Source: Phycisphaeraceae bacterium
Lineage (GTDB): Bacteria > Planctomycetota > Phycisphaerae > Phycisphaerales > Phycisphaeraceae
Assembly (NCBI GenBank): GCA_007119405.1
Contig: SKPT01000466.1
Span: 1 to 6,187 of the forward strand
Direction: 5' to 3'
Length of the DNA stretch: 6,187 nt
Position numbers and translations under genes: made by a program
Notes under the pieces: generated by a model
Database searches by the model: none
The model's input: only the letters and a program-made list of their open reading frames with translations
What the model was told of the DNA's origin: nothing
Shown here: in pieces, positions 5,467-6,187 of the stretch
Position numbering within the stretch: the first letter of the stretch is position 1
Layout of the letters: every line of letters begins with the position of its first letter

Positions 5467-6075
5467 TTACGTTTCGGCGCCGGCCGCGCGGCGCTCGTGG
5501 CCGCTGGAGAACCGGCGATAGGCCACGTATCCGCTCAGCGCCGCGATCACTGCGACGATAAGCGTCACCTGAACGAGGCGTACATGGTGCTGCACCGCGT
5601 CGTGCGATCCGGCGAACCACCAGCCCAGCAGCAGCAGCGCGGGAACGGTCATCATCGCGGCGGCGCCGTCGAAGACGATCAGCTTCCAGAACGGCACACG
5701 GCAGACGCCGGCGGCGACGTAGACCGCCGCGCGCACCCCCGGCAGAAACCGGGCCAAAAACAGGGTCTTTCCCCCATGGCGCTGAAGCGCGTGCATCGCG
5801 CGATCGAGCCGATCCTGCCGCACGCCGAGGCGGTGCAGCGGCAGCTTGTCCAGGTGACGGCCGTGGCGCCGGCCGAGGTAGTAGAGCACGCCGTCGGATG
5901 CCAGCACCGCCGCCACCGCCAGCGGTATCGCCACGTGCAGGCGGATCACGCCTTGCCCGCACAGATACCCCGCCGCCAGCAGCGTCACATCTTCCGGGAT
6001 GGGCAGGCCCATGCCCGTGCCCAGCAGCGCCACCACCAGTCCGAAGTAGGTGAAATTGACCAGAAAGGCGTGCAT
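5467..6075 (-). CDS. DedA/VTT-family membrane protein
   Basis: A 202-residue integral inner-membrane protein of the DedA (SNARE-associated, VTT domain, PF09335) family; characterised members recycle undecaprenyl phosphate or other lipids across the membrane and support envelope integrity and proton-motive-force homeostasis. Features in order: hydrophobic N-terminus (4-24), re-entrant-type motif GLPIPEDVTLLAAGYL (23-38) with acidic Glu28 and Asp29, ASDGVLYYLGRRHG (59-72) with Asp61, then FLARFLPGVRAAVYVAAGV (106-124). Arg109 and Arg115 are six apart, matching the essential arginine pair described for E. coli DedA proteins. Two further membrane segments follow (about 131-155 and 165-186), then a short basic tail. 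GGAG (6085-6082) is 6 bases before the ATG. It is the first gene of the minus-strand group with the DUF4056 and DUF2459-like genes. Which lipid it moves is not shown by sequence. Confidence 0.92.
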   Translation of the reverse strand: MHAFLVNFTYFGLVVALLGTGMGLPIPEDVTLLAAGYLCGQGVIRLHVAIPLAVAAVLASDGVLYYLGRRHGRHLDKLPLHRLGVRQDRLDRAMHALQRHGGKTLFLARFLPGVRAAVYVAAGVCRVPFWKLIVFDGAAAMMTVPALLLLGWWFAGSHDAVQHHVRLVQVTLIVAVIAALSGYVAYRRFSSGHERRAAGAET

Positions 6076-6087
6076 CCGTGGCTCCGA

Positions 6088-6140
6088 CTCACGCCCGTGA
6101 GCCTATGCACGTCACCGGCGCGTGAACATCGCGCGCGATG
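6088..6140. promoter_or_regulatory. Region upstream of the DedA gene with two palindromes
   Basis: A perfect 14-bp palindrome CATCGCGCGCGATG (6127-6140) and a second, CTCACGCCCGTGAG (6088-6101; 5-bp arms round four bases, or 6 round two), lie just before the DedA ribosome site. They could be repressor or activator sites for the operon. No convincing -35/-10 pair was found: the best -10-like sequence, TAGGCT (6105-6100), matches only 3 of 6. Short palindromes of CG are common in DNA this rich in G and C. The remaining bases to 6187 hold nothing recognised. Confidence 0.3.
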
Positions 6141-6187
6141 CAAATATCACCGCCCGTTCGACGGGGGCGCCGGCCTGGCCCGCCGGG

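Overview
The window is high-GC bacterial DNA. By eye roughly two thirds of bases are G or C, and third codon positions are strongly G/C. It holds six protein genes, two copies of a REP/BIME-type palindromic repeat and no RNA genes. A cytoplasmic sulfatase-fold enzyme, a DUF4056 lipoprotein and abundant small palindromes would suit a planctomycete (for example Phycisphaerae-like) or a high-GC proteobacterium. That is a guess; nothing here fixes the taxon.

Left part (1-2324). The window opens inside a plus-strand aldo/keto reductase gene whose start lies off the left edge. It converges with a minus-strand class I glutamine amidotransferase gene (1971-1207). The gap between their 3' ends is filled by a long inverted repeat (1093-1186). 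The amidotransferase has its own plausible sigma70-type promoter with a small inverted repeat exactly filling the -35/-10 spacer. Upstream of that is a 353-base gene-free stretch. It holds a second copy of the same palindromic repeat (2071-2168), which sits inside an unrelated, slightly imperfect 23-bp inverted repeat (2032-2194). GC-rich hairpins follow.

Middle (2325-3695). A minus-strand alkaline-phosphatase-superfamily hydrolase carries the C-x-P-S-R formylglycine motif. Its TDQ and SDHG metal-site motifs resemble those of phosphonate monoester hydrolases and choline sulfatases. An in-frame 12-bp tandem repeat encodes a Gly/Ala-rich loop.

Right part (3804-6075). Three minus-strand genes look like one envelope operon: a DedA-family membrane protein, then a DUF4056-type lipoprotein, then a DUF2459-like exported protein or lipoprotein. 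The last two overlap by 17 bases, so they are probably translationally coupled. The physical link of a DedA undecaprenyl-phosphate-type transporter with two uncharacterised exported proteins is the most interesting gene-level feature. The sulfatase and amidotransferase lie downstream on the same strand after larger gaps and are probably separate units.

The most unusual non-coding signal is the repeat pair. Each copy has GTAG at both outer ends, arms that are themselves hairpins, and a spacer of exactly 28 nt with a conserved core.
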